The notes under the pieces are model-generated. The model was given only the letters and a program-made list of their open reading frames with translations. It had not been told where the DNA came from and ran no database searches. The translations under genes were made by a program, and so were the position numbers. Positions 47,201-57,619 of a stretch of DNA of 64,000 nt are shown here, piece after piece. The DNA is from Temnothorax longispinosus. Taxonomy: Eukaryota > Arthropoda > Insecta > Hymenoptera > Formicidae. Within the stretch, counting starts at the first letter, position 1. Every line of letters starts with the position of its first letter. The stretch lies in the NCBI RefSeq assembly GCF_030848805.1, contig NC_092369.1, forward strand, positions 248,001 to 312,000, given 5' to 3'.

Positions 47201-50200
47201 ATGATCAATCGGCATAATCGACAAAACCGTTAAAATGCTTTACGTAAAAAAGTTAGCATTTAAGCGGGTCTTATTAGATTATTCGTAGCCACAACGTCGT
47301 TACGTTCATCAAGAAGCAAATCGAGGTTTTATAAAAGGAAAGACACAGCTTGATTTTTGGAGAATTTTTTTTAGAAGAAAAGGTCATCTTACTTTTATCA
47401 TTATTTTTCTACGGTTTTTAAATTTTTTTTCCTGTTTTTAATCTTTATTTTGTATATATTTCGCTTAATACTTTTATTTCGTAAGTATAATGAAAAACGA
47501 TAAATATTATGCTGATACCTATTTGCAAGTTTGAGATATATGTTAAAATTTATTTTAAAAAATATTCAAGATTTATGTTATTTACTTTTGCCCTCGAGTT
47601 TCTTTGATCAGGTTTGCGGCTTGCAAACTGCGTTAATTAACAAGTACGCGAGAAACAAAATATATAATATAGTAGGACAAATCTTGTAACGACGCGTTAC
47701 ACATATACAATCATCGAAACATGTGCAAAATGATAAAATGGAAATATGTCGCGTTCACATTTGCTAAAGCTACTGACCTGGAAGTCCATATAAATTCTTA
47801 TTCAAAATTTTCGTAACTTCTGTGAAAATAAAAAATGCAATATGGTGCAAATGTGCGACAGCATATATACATAAGCCAAGAAAGATTTTCGAACAATTTT
47901 CCATTTTTCTGAAACACAAAGCCCTTTCGCAGCGCAGAAAGGGACGAGAGAACTGCAGACTGCACGGTCAGCTTTGATCAGCTTTGATTACACTGGTACC
48001 GAAGATAGAAAACGGTGTTATGTTTGTGATAATGAAACGTATTCAAACTATCTAAACGCACTTAATAATGATAATACGTTGATAAATTCTGAGTGTCGCC
48101 TAAAACAGAGATATATAAAAATAATACGAGAAAAGAGAAGAAAAAAAAAGAGATAACATGTTTTTAAATTTTTAAAAAGAGTTTACATTTCATTAAATTA
48201 TATTATGTGTACCGTGTTATATATAAAGTTATACATAATATGTTATATATAAGACGTCTGCAACTGATTTTTAGGATCTCTTGTTAGAGGATTACAGATT
48301 ATATCTAACGCAAGTGTTAACCGAAAATGGTAATGGAATTCTTACTCGCGTAAGGTGTCACGATAAAGTGCACTTTGGTAGATTTATACCGGATGGATAG
48401 AATGGAATTACGCAATACGCCAGTCCATTTCACTGTAAATGTGGCGGCTGCCCAGATTGAAGTTCGAATTGTCCGGCCGTGACGCGTATTTTCGATAAGC
48501 GACGATGAATCCAGATGTGGTTAAAGTGCAAACGATCACGTATATCGAAACGGTCGGGCACGAAATACTGGTATTTTCTTTAATATGTGCAAATGTATTA
48601 TCTGTCAAATGACATGTTTGTAATCATCTTAAGTAAACGTTACGGGGTCAGAATGATTGGCATCGTTTTGATTAATTTCTTGTCGAAAATCAGTGACAAA
48701 TCCGTGAAATAAGTACTTGATCATTAATACTAATGAAATTCACTTTATCATTTGTTTATTTAACATAAGCAACGATTAATTACATGCGATGCGCGATTGC
48801 GATTATATTATCGGGAATAATGTGACGCATTTATATTGAGAAACAGAGGTAAAACGTGCTTAACTGCTTAATAAGAACTCTTGTAGCTACGTCCGTCTGT
48901 AAAACTTTTAAAAACGTAGCAATTTGTGGAAAGAAAAAACCACCTTGTTCAATCCCGCTGGAAAAGAAGGTCGAAGCCGCTCAATTAATCAGTTTCGTTT
49001 CAGGTGGTAATGGAACGAACGACTTCGCGAAACGAGTTGTTCCATTATCGTTCGCAAATAATTTTAGCTTTGCTCACGGAGCACGTATTACGGATTATAT
49101 ATTTATCATTGTTACTTATTGCTCCTTTGTTCACGACTAAGAGACTTATTGTCGCCCAGTATTTTGATTAAGGGGGTATTCTGGTCTTAGATATCTCGAT
49201 TTTAGGTGTTTATTTAAGGGAACTTTTTTTAAAGAAACAAAAACTTAAAGAATTGTCATTTTACATAGAGTTTTATTGATATTTTATGATATAAAAAAGT
49301 TAATTATTGTTGATTTTTATATTAAAAAAATCAATTTGCATTGTCCTTCTTTGACAATACCTTTGATCCATCCAAAATGGAAAAAACAAATTTTGTTAAA
49401 ACAATTTATTCGTTATAAACGTAATATCGTCTCTATCACAATAATTATTTTGATAAATTATTATTTATCAAAAAATTTTTTAAGAAAATGGCGGTTAATT
49501 AAATATCAATTAATAAAATTGTTCTGTTTTATAGATTTAAAAATTTTTTAAAAATAATAAGTACAAAAAGCTCCGACAATTAAAAAATCAATTAAATAAA
49601 TAAGGGGTTTACAACAAAGTGTTTGAGTAGCGAAATATTATATTAAAAAATTATTACCTACATACAAACGTACATACAAATTGGATAATTTTCTTCTTTT
49701 CAATTTTTCGTTGTGCAATAAGAAATATTATGTTTATGTATTACTTTGTTATATGAAATTCAAAGCCAAAGTTCCAAAGATTAAGAATCTCTAATAAAAT
49801 AAAATGACAAAATTTGTTTTTGACTACTTTTTTACCGAGAAATATAAATTGATCCTATTCGCCCTGGTCTACCCTAACTGTCATCCGAGTTATCGTCGAA
49901 AAGAATCGTCATCGTTACTGTCATCATCGAAAAAAATAAATAAAAACCTGAATAATTATAGTTTAAAGTTCTTTTAAAACTGTTGTTCACGAAACTGAGG
50001 CTGCGAGATATAAGATACACGACCTGCGACTAAAACACTGATCTCTTCAAACCTTTATAATTAATTTTTAGAATTTTACTGACAATGAGCCGTTTTGTAT
50101 AGGTACATGTTCTTAAGACTATAATAATTAAAAAAACAGAATAAAAGAAATCGATTCTTTTGACCTCTAGATTTCTGATCTTTTTATATCAAAAATACCC

Positions 50201-52443
50201 CCTTGCCATATACACCTATTCAAGTTTTGCCTTGAAATAATGAATTTGATTACAATTATTTAAATAATACATTTATTCTTAGGCCATACGTGTAAATGAG
50301 AAATTATAAAGTTGTTATGCTATATTTTTTAATTAGATTCATTTACCAGCTTTTTTGATACATTTATTAGCTACAGATTGAAAATTTCTAATTAATAATT
50401 ATAAACGGTAGATATAATAAAATAAAAGCCAGAAATTATATGCATATATTTTTTAACTAAACTTAATTGTTTTGAATTTTACGTCTACAGAATATTTCAA
50501 AATATCAAATTTAATACATATTGTGCTCTTTTCTAAAACTATAATTTTTATTAAAGTAAATATTTTAACGTAAAATTATTTGTAGATAACAATCGCGTAA
50601 AAAATTGATATTTTTCGTTAAAGAAAAAGAAATTTCGTACTCTCTAAATTTCTTGGAGTGAGATCTTACTCCAAAAAGAGTGAAATCTTACTCCAAAAGA
50701 GTGAAATCTCACTGGAGTGGCAGTATTCCCACTCCAAAAAATTTAGAGAGTAAATATATTTGTTCACGAAATATATCGATTTTATATTAAAATACGAGAT
50801 AAATCGTATAGTTTATCTGTATGTATGTATCGGAATACAGGTTTAATTTTCTATTCGGAAATCAATTTTACGTAAATACACACACATACACATTCGTACT
50901 TTTACTTTTATAATTAGAAAAGAGCTTGAAAGCGGAAACAGATTCAGATTATATAATCAAAGGGATATAAATCATTAGTTTGGATTACTTCTATCCTACA
51001 TTAAATGAGACTGAGTAACGTAGTTGCGTATATATTTTAATATTAATTAGTGCAAGGAAGATCTAGTGTGCAACAATCCACGCTTAACTTATTTATAGAC
51101 GTCATAAACGCTTCAACATTTTCTATATGGACACGTTTCAAGCTATATCACGTCTAAAGATATTGAAATATGCATTAAAATTGTTTACGGTAAGTTATTA
51201 AATAAAATTTAACATCAGTAAAGAAGATATATTTATTTTCTCAAATGTAATCTAGTGTCAGAAAAGTAGCATTTTCCACAAATATATTTCACATTTTATG
51301 AAAAGCAACTAATAATAAAGCGTATATGAAGTTTTGCCAAATAGAAAAAATCTAATTTCCCTCTATTTTGACGTAGGTATATATAATATACTTCTACTTT
51401 CTATTTCATATTTTAATATAAAGTTAGTATGTATTCATGAAATTTATTTTTCTTCAACAAAAAATTATTAAATTAGATATTTTTAACATCATAGTTAACG
51501 GAATAAACTGTAATATTTACCAATTTGTTTTACACATGATATTATTTTTTAACATTTCTCTTTCTCCGTTTTAATTCGATTATTGTACTTTTTACAACTT
51601 ATTCTAATTAAGATTTTTTATAACGTTACTTTATAAGAGAATATAGAAACCTAAGAAAAATTTTTTAAATTTTCAAAAATTCATTTTTTTTTTAACATTG
51701 ATTTCTTTTACAGCGCGAGAAGAAAAGAGCACAAGCCATAAGAGTACTATAATAACATCGTTCACAAAGGTATGATTTAACTCTTTAGTGAGTTAGCCAG
51801 TGGTACATACGTCCCATCTGACTTTAAAAAAAAATCACATCTTCTATAAAAATCAATACATCGATTTTGTTATGGTCTCATTTTAAAGAAGAAGATATCA
51901 CTGTTGGAAACTTTGTGTTAAATATAACATAAATCACGTGTCCCAAACGGTCCATTCAAATTTTTGTGTTAATTTAACATAATATGGATGTGTTAAATAG
52001 TAACACCGATACTATGTTAAAATATTTCAACAGAAAATGTACTTCTGATCGTAATTTAAGGTTAATTATGTGTACAATAACATAACTTTTATGTTAAAGT
52101 TAAGATTGAAAGATAAAATTAACAATTTTCTTTTTCTGTAAATTTTAACACATTTAATAAATAGGTTTAAATTGTGTTACTTTAACATATTTTTTAAATT
52201 ATTTCAATAATTTTACATTTTTAATTTGTTAAGTTCAATTAACATAGCAAGCATATGTTAAATCTACACATGTATGTGTTGATTATTTTACACAAAAAAA
52301 TTTCAACATGGACTTTTTTTAACAAACAAAAGTTACTTACGTTTAGCGTACGCCTTTTGATTGACGGAAATAAGGATTACCAGCACGGTGCTGGTAACAC
52401 AAATAATGAAAGAAGGAACTGAGGAAGTTGCGTTGAGCCTCAT
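41160..52443 (-). CDS. CCHa2: CCHamide-2 neuropeptide precursor, three coding exons
   Basis: Encodes a preprohormone of about 137 residues giving one amidated peptide, GCSSFGHSCYGGH-amide, with the two Cys that form the disulfide ring of CCHamides. Exons: 52443-52341, 41747-41485, 41207-41160. Exon 1 is a signal peptide (hydrophobic core VTSTVLVILISV, end NQKAYAK); its last base plus GT from exon 2 make the Arg of a KR site just before the peptide. GKR follows, providing the amide donor and cleavage site. The layout (peptide right after the signal, long acidic spacer, late ILNQW) matches known insect CCHamide-2 precursors, and the GGH ending favours type 2 over type 1 (GAH). CCHamide-2 signals through a G-protein-coupled receptor and is linked to feeding in Drosophila. 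The 10.6-kb first intron holds several mobile elements. The third exon is less certain than the first two. Confidence 0.88.
41485..41747 (-). CDS. CCHa2: CCHamide-2 exon 2 (mature peptide)
   Basis: Acceptor TTATTAACAG. Encodes GCSSFGHSCYGGHGKR, then a spacer with a second possible dibasic site (KLRKRP) and an acidic stretch (ETDEDDMEDNQQDD), ending LPLSAILNQW before donor GTAAAG. Confidence 0.92.
41751..43307. other. CCHa2: CCHamide-2 intron 1, left part
   Basis: AT-rich with chance frames on both strands; nothing supportable. Confidence 0.5.
43308..43850. mobile_element. 543-bp inverted-repeat element
   Basis: Arms CAATAAATAAATGAAGAGGT and complement, continuing with ACAGAGCCGC / GCGGCTCTGT and GCCTGACATTAGGCC / GGCCTAATGTCAGG. 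Arms of about 230 bases with moderate divergence; no coding content. Confidence 0.75.
44021..45343. mobile_element. 1.3-kb TIR element (CGGGTTA ends)
   Basis: Ends CGGGTTACCCGCGGATTCGC and GGATCCGCAGATAACCCG. Subterminal block TTGCTACGACTCCGGCCGAC occurs twice on the right (near 44352 and 45250) and once inverted on the left (near 44120), so the right end is partly duplicated or two copies are joined. No transposase seen. Confidence 0.7.
45518..45532. repeat. SINE target-site duplication, left copy
   Basis: TTATTATTTGAATAT, identical to 45904-45918. Confidence 0.9.
45533..45903 (-). mobile_element. tRNA-derived SINE with T-run 3' end
   Basis: Minus-strand element of 371 bases between perfect 15-base duplications. 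The head is tRNA-like: A box TGGTCTAGTGG, anticodon stem-loop CAGACTCGTAATCTG with CGT (Thr) in anticodon position, B box GGTTCGAGTCC. The acceptor stem does not pair (start GGGCGGCGG, head end CACTAGAGCC), so it is not a working tRNA. The body contains a 31-base tandem duplication (CTTTCTGGAAGCTTTCTGCA twice). The 3' end is seven T, not an A tail. A T7 run also lies just after the tRNA head and could stop Pol III early. Confidence 0.88.
45904..45918. repeat. SINE target-site duplication, right copy
   Basis: TTATTATTTGAATAT, identical to 45518-45532. Confidence 0.9.
45919..49171. other. CCHa2: CCHamide-2 intron 1, unassigned
   Basis: AT-rich. Short frames at 47974-48156 (plus; begins with CYVC), 48408-48608 (minus) and 48856-49140 (plus) have mixed composition but no domain, start context or splice model that I can defend. 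Confidence 0.45.
49172..50202. mobile_element. Possible 1-kb TTAA-type element
   Basis: GGGGGTATT after TTAA on the left and AATACCCCC followed by TTGC on the right. Only a short terminal inverted repeat is clear. The interior is AT-rich with no domain. Confidence 0.4.
50638..50752. mobile_element. Short palindromic element (TACTCTCTAAATTT)
   Basis: Ends TACTCTCTAAATTT and AAATTTAGAGAGTA; interior holds repeated GAGTGAAATCTTACTCC units. 115 bases. Confidence 0.82.
51915..52330. repeat. TGTTAAA/TTTAACA-rich repeat region
   Basis: Many scattered inverted TGTTAAAT and ATTTAACACA motifs over about 400 bases directly downstream of CCHamide-2 exon 1. Probably a degenerate palindromic element. Confidence 0.5.
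52341..52443 (-). CDS. CCHa2: CCHamide-2 exon 1 (signal peptide)
   Basis: ATG then 33 further codons: MRLNATSSVPSFIICV, hydrophobic stretch VTSTVLVILISV, and NQKAYAK, with donor C/GTAAGT. Hydrophobic core, small residues at the AYA cleavage point and the split Arg codon all fit exon 2. The upstream 5' leader (ACAACAACAACAAG) looks like UTR. Confidence 0.87.
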
Positions 52444-52900
52444 GTTGTCAGCAATCTTGTTGTTGTTGTTTCGTAACTGGGTGGGTGGATGGTCGACCCA
52501 GAAACGGCTCTTTCAGACCTCTTCGTTTCCTTTTTCTTGTAGGAATAACACTCGCAGCAGTAGGGTATTCAGGAAGATGCAGGAGGTACGACGAGACGAT
52601 GTCACTCCGTCGAACAGGTGGTTGTGAATGAACGATAGCGACGCGCGTTCCCTCTTTTAGAAACAGAAACCGGAGTGGCGCCGGAGTCGAATACGCATGC
52701 TGCATGTCGGGGGTACGCAGATGGCGGAGTGGAGGTGATATCCGTGGGTGGAGGTGATAGCTTCCAGGTGATGGTGGCGGTGGTGATTATGACATTGTTA
52801 TCACCGTGAACTTTGATGATAATTCCGGACACGGAGATTGACGGGTATATGGTCTGGGAGTAGTGCGCCGGGAGAATTGCACGCGCCAAAAGGATGCTTT
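52444..52900 (-). promoter_or_regulatory. CCHa2: 5' UTR and promoter-proximal region of CCHamide-2 (inferred)
   Basis: GC content is higher than in neighbouring DNA, directly upstream of the start codon on the minus strand. Open frames on both strands lack domains. No TATA box or initiator was pinned down. Confidence 0.35.
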
Positions 52901-53438
52901 AAGGTTGAAATCCGAGAAAATTTTTAAATAGGGTAATTAGAAGCATATTATGGTAACAGATCTCGGTTTAATAGCGTTATAGGGAGATTGCACTCTTGTG
53001 GTCAAAACTTAGCTGCACAATATGTTTATACAGAATGTTAATACACGTGTAATATGTGACAAAGATTCACAATTGCGGAAGAAATAGGATTATATCAGCT
53101 TCGATCAGCTAAGAAATATATCGTACAAATCATTATTTGTTAATCGCCATATTCTCTGACGTTCACTAGGACGAATACGAGGTACTCACTCAAAAATGCT
53201 AAAAATTATCATAGAGGATGTATTTTCGTTATGAGAGTGTAAAAAATATATAAACTTTATGTGTAGAAATTGTCCTTAAAATAGTTTATTTATATAATAT
53301 TTTTATTTCCTGCACAAATATTATTTTATTTTATAATTTTATACATTACAAATGCTTGAATGTCCCCCAAAAGAGTGTCCAGATATTTTTTTTTACAAAA
53401 AGCAAATAGTATATTTTAAGAGCATCGAGAGAACTTAC
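52901..53438. other. Upstream intergenic sequence
   Basis: AT-rich; nothing supportable. Confidence 0.45.
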
Positions 53439-53534
53439 TTTCAACTGGCTACGTTCTATAATCTTTTTGCATGAAGTAATGTATAAAGTTAAGATCGAAA
53501 TGTCCGTCTCGGGCAACGTCAATGCGTTAGCCAT
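53439..53534 (-). CDS. Candidate first exon, unidentified
   Basis: ATG (context TTAAATGG) and exactly 32 codons (MANALTLPETDISILTLY to IIERSQLK) to a consensus donor GTAAGT. It would be the start of a minus-strand gene or an alternative upstream exon near CCHamide-2, but phase 0 does not join to exon 2 of that gene in frame, and no partner exon was found. Could be chance. Confidence 0.22.
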
Positions 53535-54470
53535 TTAATTAAGAATTATCATTTTTATATATTAGCATATCAATATATCTCTAAATTACCGCATGCAGCT
53601 CCGACATTGTGACCTTTTATCACCAATTTTTCGTGCACGTTTTTATGATATTATAATGACCTCTAAGAAGTCTGACTTCATTTTGATACCAACCGGTTCG
53701 AAATGAACATTTCTTATCACGCGATAAAACTTCTTAACAAAGTATTTTTTCTAAAAAGTGGATAAAACTCGCTGGGATTATTGGTAATAATCGTTTACCA
53801 ACAACTAGTATTAGAGTACGCGGGAAATATTGTGAGCGTAATAGAGAGCGACCGTCTTACGCGTTTCGTGTGGGTTGGGTCTTTTTACGCCTGATTGAAG
53901 TGCTTCCGGATGAGATAATGCCATTGTAAAATTGTAATTCCATGCTTTTTAACTAAATTTTATTATTTGATATTTAATTATTTGAGGCGTATGCACAACA
54001 ATATTCGCACAACAGCAGAGAATCTTGACAAATGTGTAATTAATGGTATTCAATAATGCCATGCCAAACGCAATCGTCTTTGTCACCTCGTGGGCAATCG
54101 AATGCATTTAACTGAAGAACCAACATGTGCAAACGCTAACGTTAATTAACTATTGCCGAGATTTTGCTAATATTGTGTATCACGAGTGCTGTTATTTTTT
54201 TTATTCTGTACATAACATCTAATTCACCATCACCATCTACTAGCGCTTTAATTTATCTTGTAAAGTTTATTACAGGCTGTTTCTTTCACTTTCATTCTTA
54301 TTTGTCGCGGAATATTTCAAGTTCAAAGTTGTAATATAATCTTGTCGCGTCTTACTTTAGATTTCGCGAAACGTGACTTTATTATATAATTATACATTTA
54401 AGATAATTATTGTAATCGTTGTTTCGTTATAATGACGTCGACATTACGATAATACGTAACTAATTCACAC
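53535..54470. other. Intergenic AT-rich DNA
   Basis: Nothing supportable. Confidence 0.5.
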
Positions 54471-54960
54471 TGAAAAAAAGGCTTAGTTATAATAATCCAG
54501 GCTTGATTAATGTTACCAAGAACCTTGGTGAAATATTTTCAACTAAAGTATAGATAATTGCGACGAAATAATTTGGTTAATGTTAACAAATAATTCTAGT
54601 AAAACCTGATATGATTTGGTTAATATTAACAAAGTTTGATATTTATTATCAAGTAATGATAAATGTAATCAAATTGCTTACTAAATAATTAAGTAACTGT
54701 CAGCAAACCAATCAGATAAGGCTTTTTAAGACAATTTAGTACTAATTATCAAATTATTTGTTAATTATCACTAAACTAGAGTAATTATTACAAAACTGTT
54801 TGATAATAAATACTACATAATTTATTTGGCTCAATTAAACGCAAAATTTGCTTTTTTTAAATGTTTATAATTATTACAAAATGTTTCGTTATTATTATCA
54901 AAATTGATAATAATAATATAATCAAATATTTCAATAAAACCTACTATTACTAAATGCATC
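54471..54960. repeat. Degenerate repeat rich in TTGGTTAAT / ATTATCAAA motifs
   Basis: Motifs such as TTTGGTTAATGTTAACAAA and ATTATCAAATTAT recur in both orientations over about 490 bases; probably an old palindromic element. Confidence 0.45.
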
Positions 54961-56782
54961 TCACGAATTTACCGAGAATTTCTTTTTTAATTCAACAATG
55001 CGTGAGTTTCGTAAAAATATCAAACATCAAACAGTAGCAAAAATCTAAAAAATAATATAATAAAAAGCTACAAAACGCACATAGCAATATCTCGCATTTA
55101 TATTATATATATAGCATTTGTGATAAAATATCACAATTCATCTTTCGTAAACTTTGCTTACTTATAACATAATTAATAGGCTTATTAAGCTCTTTTTATA
55201 AATTATGTTATGTGTTTTTAAAAAAAGTTGATATACATTTTCTTATATAAATGCTGTATGCAACAATTCGAGTAGACTTATTAGAGAAAAAGAGATATTT
55301 TAAAATATCACGATATTCTACAGCTTTACGAATGTGTACAATAGTACCATAATTATGAAATGATATCGTGCTGCACATTCAAAATGACGTTACAATTGTA
55401 AAGACGCGTGTTACACGTTTGTACATCTCTCCTGCGCAGAAATCAAGATTGATAAACCTCGGAAGACCGTCCCAAACATTTTCCAGTGTTATAGAATACA
55501 TAACTGTATAATAATATTCTTTGAGTCACAACGTTCCAATTTTTGAGTTAAATTCTTCGTCTGTGTTTTGCAATGGCATATGTTTTGCACGAAGCGCATC
55601 GCTACTATAATATATATATCCGGTAATGATGATCAATTTCGATATTAACATCCCGGTTTTGGTCGCGATTGACTGTCCGAAAAAGTTATTACTGCCGAAT
55701 GTAACAGGTATATACGTAATCAAATTTATTCGTTATGTTCTCGTGTAGACTGGAGACCGCTTTTTATTCTTTGATATGAAATTTTTTAGATTGCATTCGT
55801 CCGTCTCTCTTTTTCTCTGCATTAAACATTTAAAGAAATTAAAAGTTCCAAATCGCGACTCTTAAAATTATTTTCTTCATAGTAATTCCTGTGCATGCAG
55901 GGCGCTGACGTCCCGATCTCGTTGTCAAGCAAAATAGTTACCAAGTGAAAACATCCTATAAGTGCATTTCAAACCAAATTGCATTCCACAGACGTATTTA
56001 GTGAAATTGCGACTTCCTCGAGGAAGCTGACAAGAAATTCGTTTTTGGTACATTATATAATGCAAGAATTTCGGTCAAGTGTATCCTAATGTAATTAAAT
56101 TAAATTATTCTAAATAAATTAATTGTAATTTTTTTAAATTAATATGTTATCTTGACACACACGCGCGCGCGCGCGCGTTATCTTTTTGCTACGATATATC
56201 AATATTTTATTATATGCATCTAATGTCAATGACAAGGCGAAAATATTCAAAATGTACTATTACGCTCACTCTTATTCCGGCTTATATTGATCGTATCGAT
56301 TATTAATATATACCAAATTATGGCATAAAATTATATACTTAGATTTTTTAAAATGCATTATACAAAAAACTAGACTTTACCGAATTAATCAGAAATTTTT
56401 TTTTCTAAATTATATCAGTAACTTTTTAGTCACATCTATACGTGTAAGATAATAATGAGATCGCAGAGAAATATAATAATGATACGAGTGATAACAAAAC
56501 TTATGAAACCGAGTATTTCGTTTGTAACTTTCACTTTGAGCGGACTTAACAGGATATTATTTGGTGACATTTTCTGAAAATGCAAATGATAACAAAACTA
56601 GTAGCGAGTAGTAAAAGTGCGAGCTTGTATCGTATTTTTTAAAGTAAATTTTACCTTTAAGTGAGGATAGTTTTTTAGCGTAAAGTAGCGCGAGAAAAGA
56701 GTAATATATTTCAAACGGAAAATATAGAACAATCGTGCTGTGCAGATTCGAGACACCTGTTAATGTTCTAGTATTGTATAAT
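54961..56782. other. Intergenic DNA with a (GC)n tract
   Basis: A CA then CG dinucleotide tract at about 56156-56178 (ACACACGCGCGCGCGC). A minus-strand frame at 55723-55526 (includes TGMLISKLIIITGYIYYSSD) is of mixed composition with a hydrophobic stretch, but has no ATG start and no clear splice site. Confidence 0.45.
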
Positions 56783-56934
56783 AGCGTTTTCGATTTGCGA
56801 CTCAAACCGACTCGGATCGCATCATGTATACAGGACTCTAGCATCATTGACGTGGAATACATACATATCTATGTATGTATTCCACGTCCATTGATGCGAC
56901 CCGAGTCGGGTCGAGTAGTAAATCGAAAAACGCC
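56783..56934. mobile_element. Palindromic MITE with ACGTGGAATACATA centre
   Basis: Outer arms AGCGTTTTCGATTT and AAATCGAAAAACGCC; inner perfect 40-base palindrome (56850-56889) starting GACGTGGAATACATACATAT. Confidence 0.85.
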
Positions 56935-57104
56935 ATAAAAGTCTATAGACGCGGTAGAGCGCGATTCCACAACACGACACATGGCCAAGGGATGCGTCAA
57001 AATAATAATGATAATAATATATAGATAATAATATTTATGTGCAATAAATGATTGCGTCGTAGCAAACTAGGAAGCTGAGCAACGATAAATGAAAGACAAT
57101 AGCA

Positions 57105-57604
57105 NNNNNNNNNNNNNNNNNNNNNNNNNNNNNNNNNNNNNNNNNNNNNNNNNNNNNNNNNNNNNNNNNNNNNNNNNNNNNNNNNNNNNNNNNNNNNNNN
57201 NNNNNNNNNNNNNNNNNNNNNNNNNNNNNNNNNNNNNNNNNNNNNNNNNNNNNNNNNNNNNNNNNNNNNNNNNNNNNNNNNNNNNNNNNNNNNNNNNNNN
57301 NNNNNNNNNNNNNNNNNNNNNNNNNNNNNNNNNNNNNNNNNNNNNNNNNNNNNNNNNNNNNNNNNNNNNNNNNNNNNNNNNNNNNNNNNNNNNNNNNNNN
57401 NNNNNNNNNNNNNNNNNNNNNNNNNNNNNNNNNNNNNNNNNNNNNNNNNNNNNNNNNNNNNNNNNNNNNNNNNNNNNNNNNNNNNNNNNNNNNNNNNNNN
57501 NNNNNNNNNNNNNNNNNNNNNNNNNNNNNNNNNNNNNNNNNNNNNNNNNNNNNNNNNNNNNNNNNNNNNNNNNNNNNNNNNNNNNNNNNNNNNNNNNNNN
57601 NNNN
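57105..57604. other. Assembly gap, exactly 500 N
   Basis: Round length implies a placeholder of unknown true size. It borders the satellite array, which probably caused the break, and may hide upstream exons of the M1 gene. Confidence 0.99.
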
Positions 57605-57619
57605 TATTCTCCTCAACTT

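Noticed and set aside
48408..48608. Minus-strand frame with RPDNSNFNLGSRHIYSEMD
   Set aside because: Composition is plausible but no start context, splice sites or family match could be defended.
51714..51770. Possible small plus-strand exon between TTTCTTTTACAG and GTATGA
   Set aside because: Good splice-like borders, but only 57 bases with no partner exon; chance is likely in AT-rich DNA.
55526..55723. Minus-strand frame with a hydrophobic segment
   Set aside because: No ATG start and no credible acceptor.
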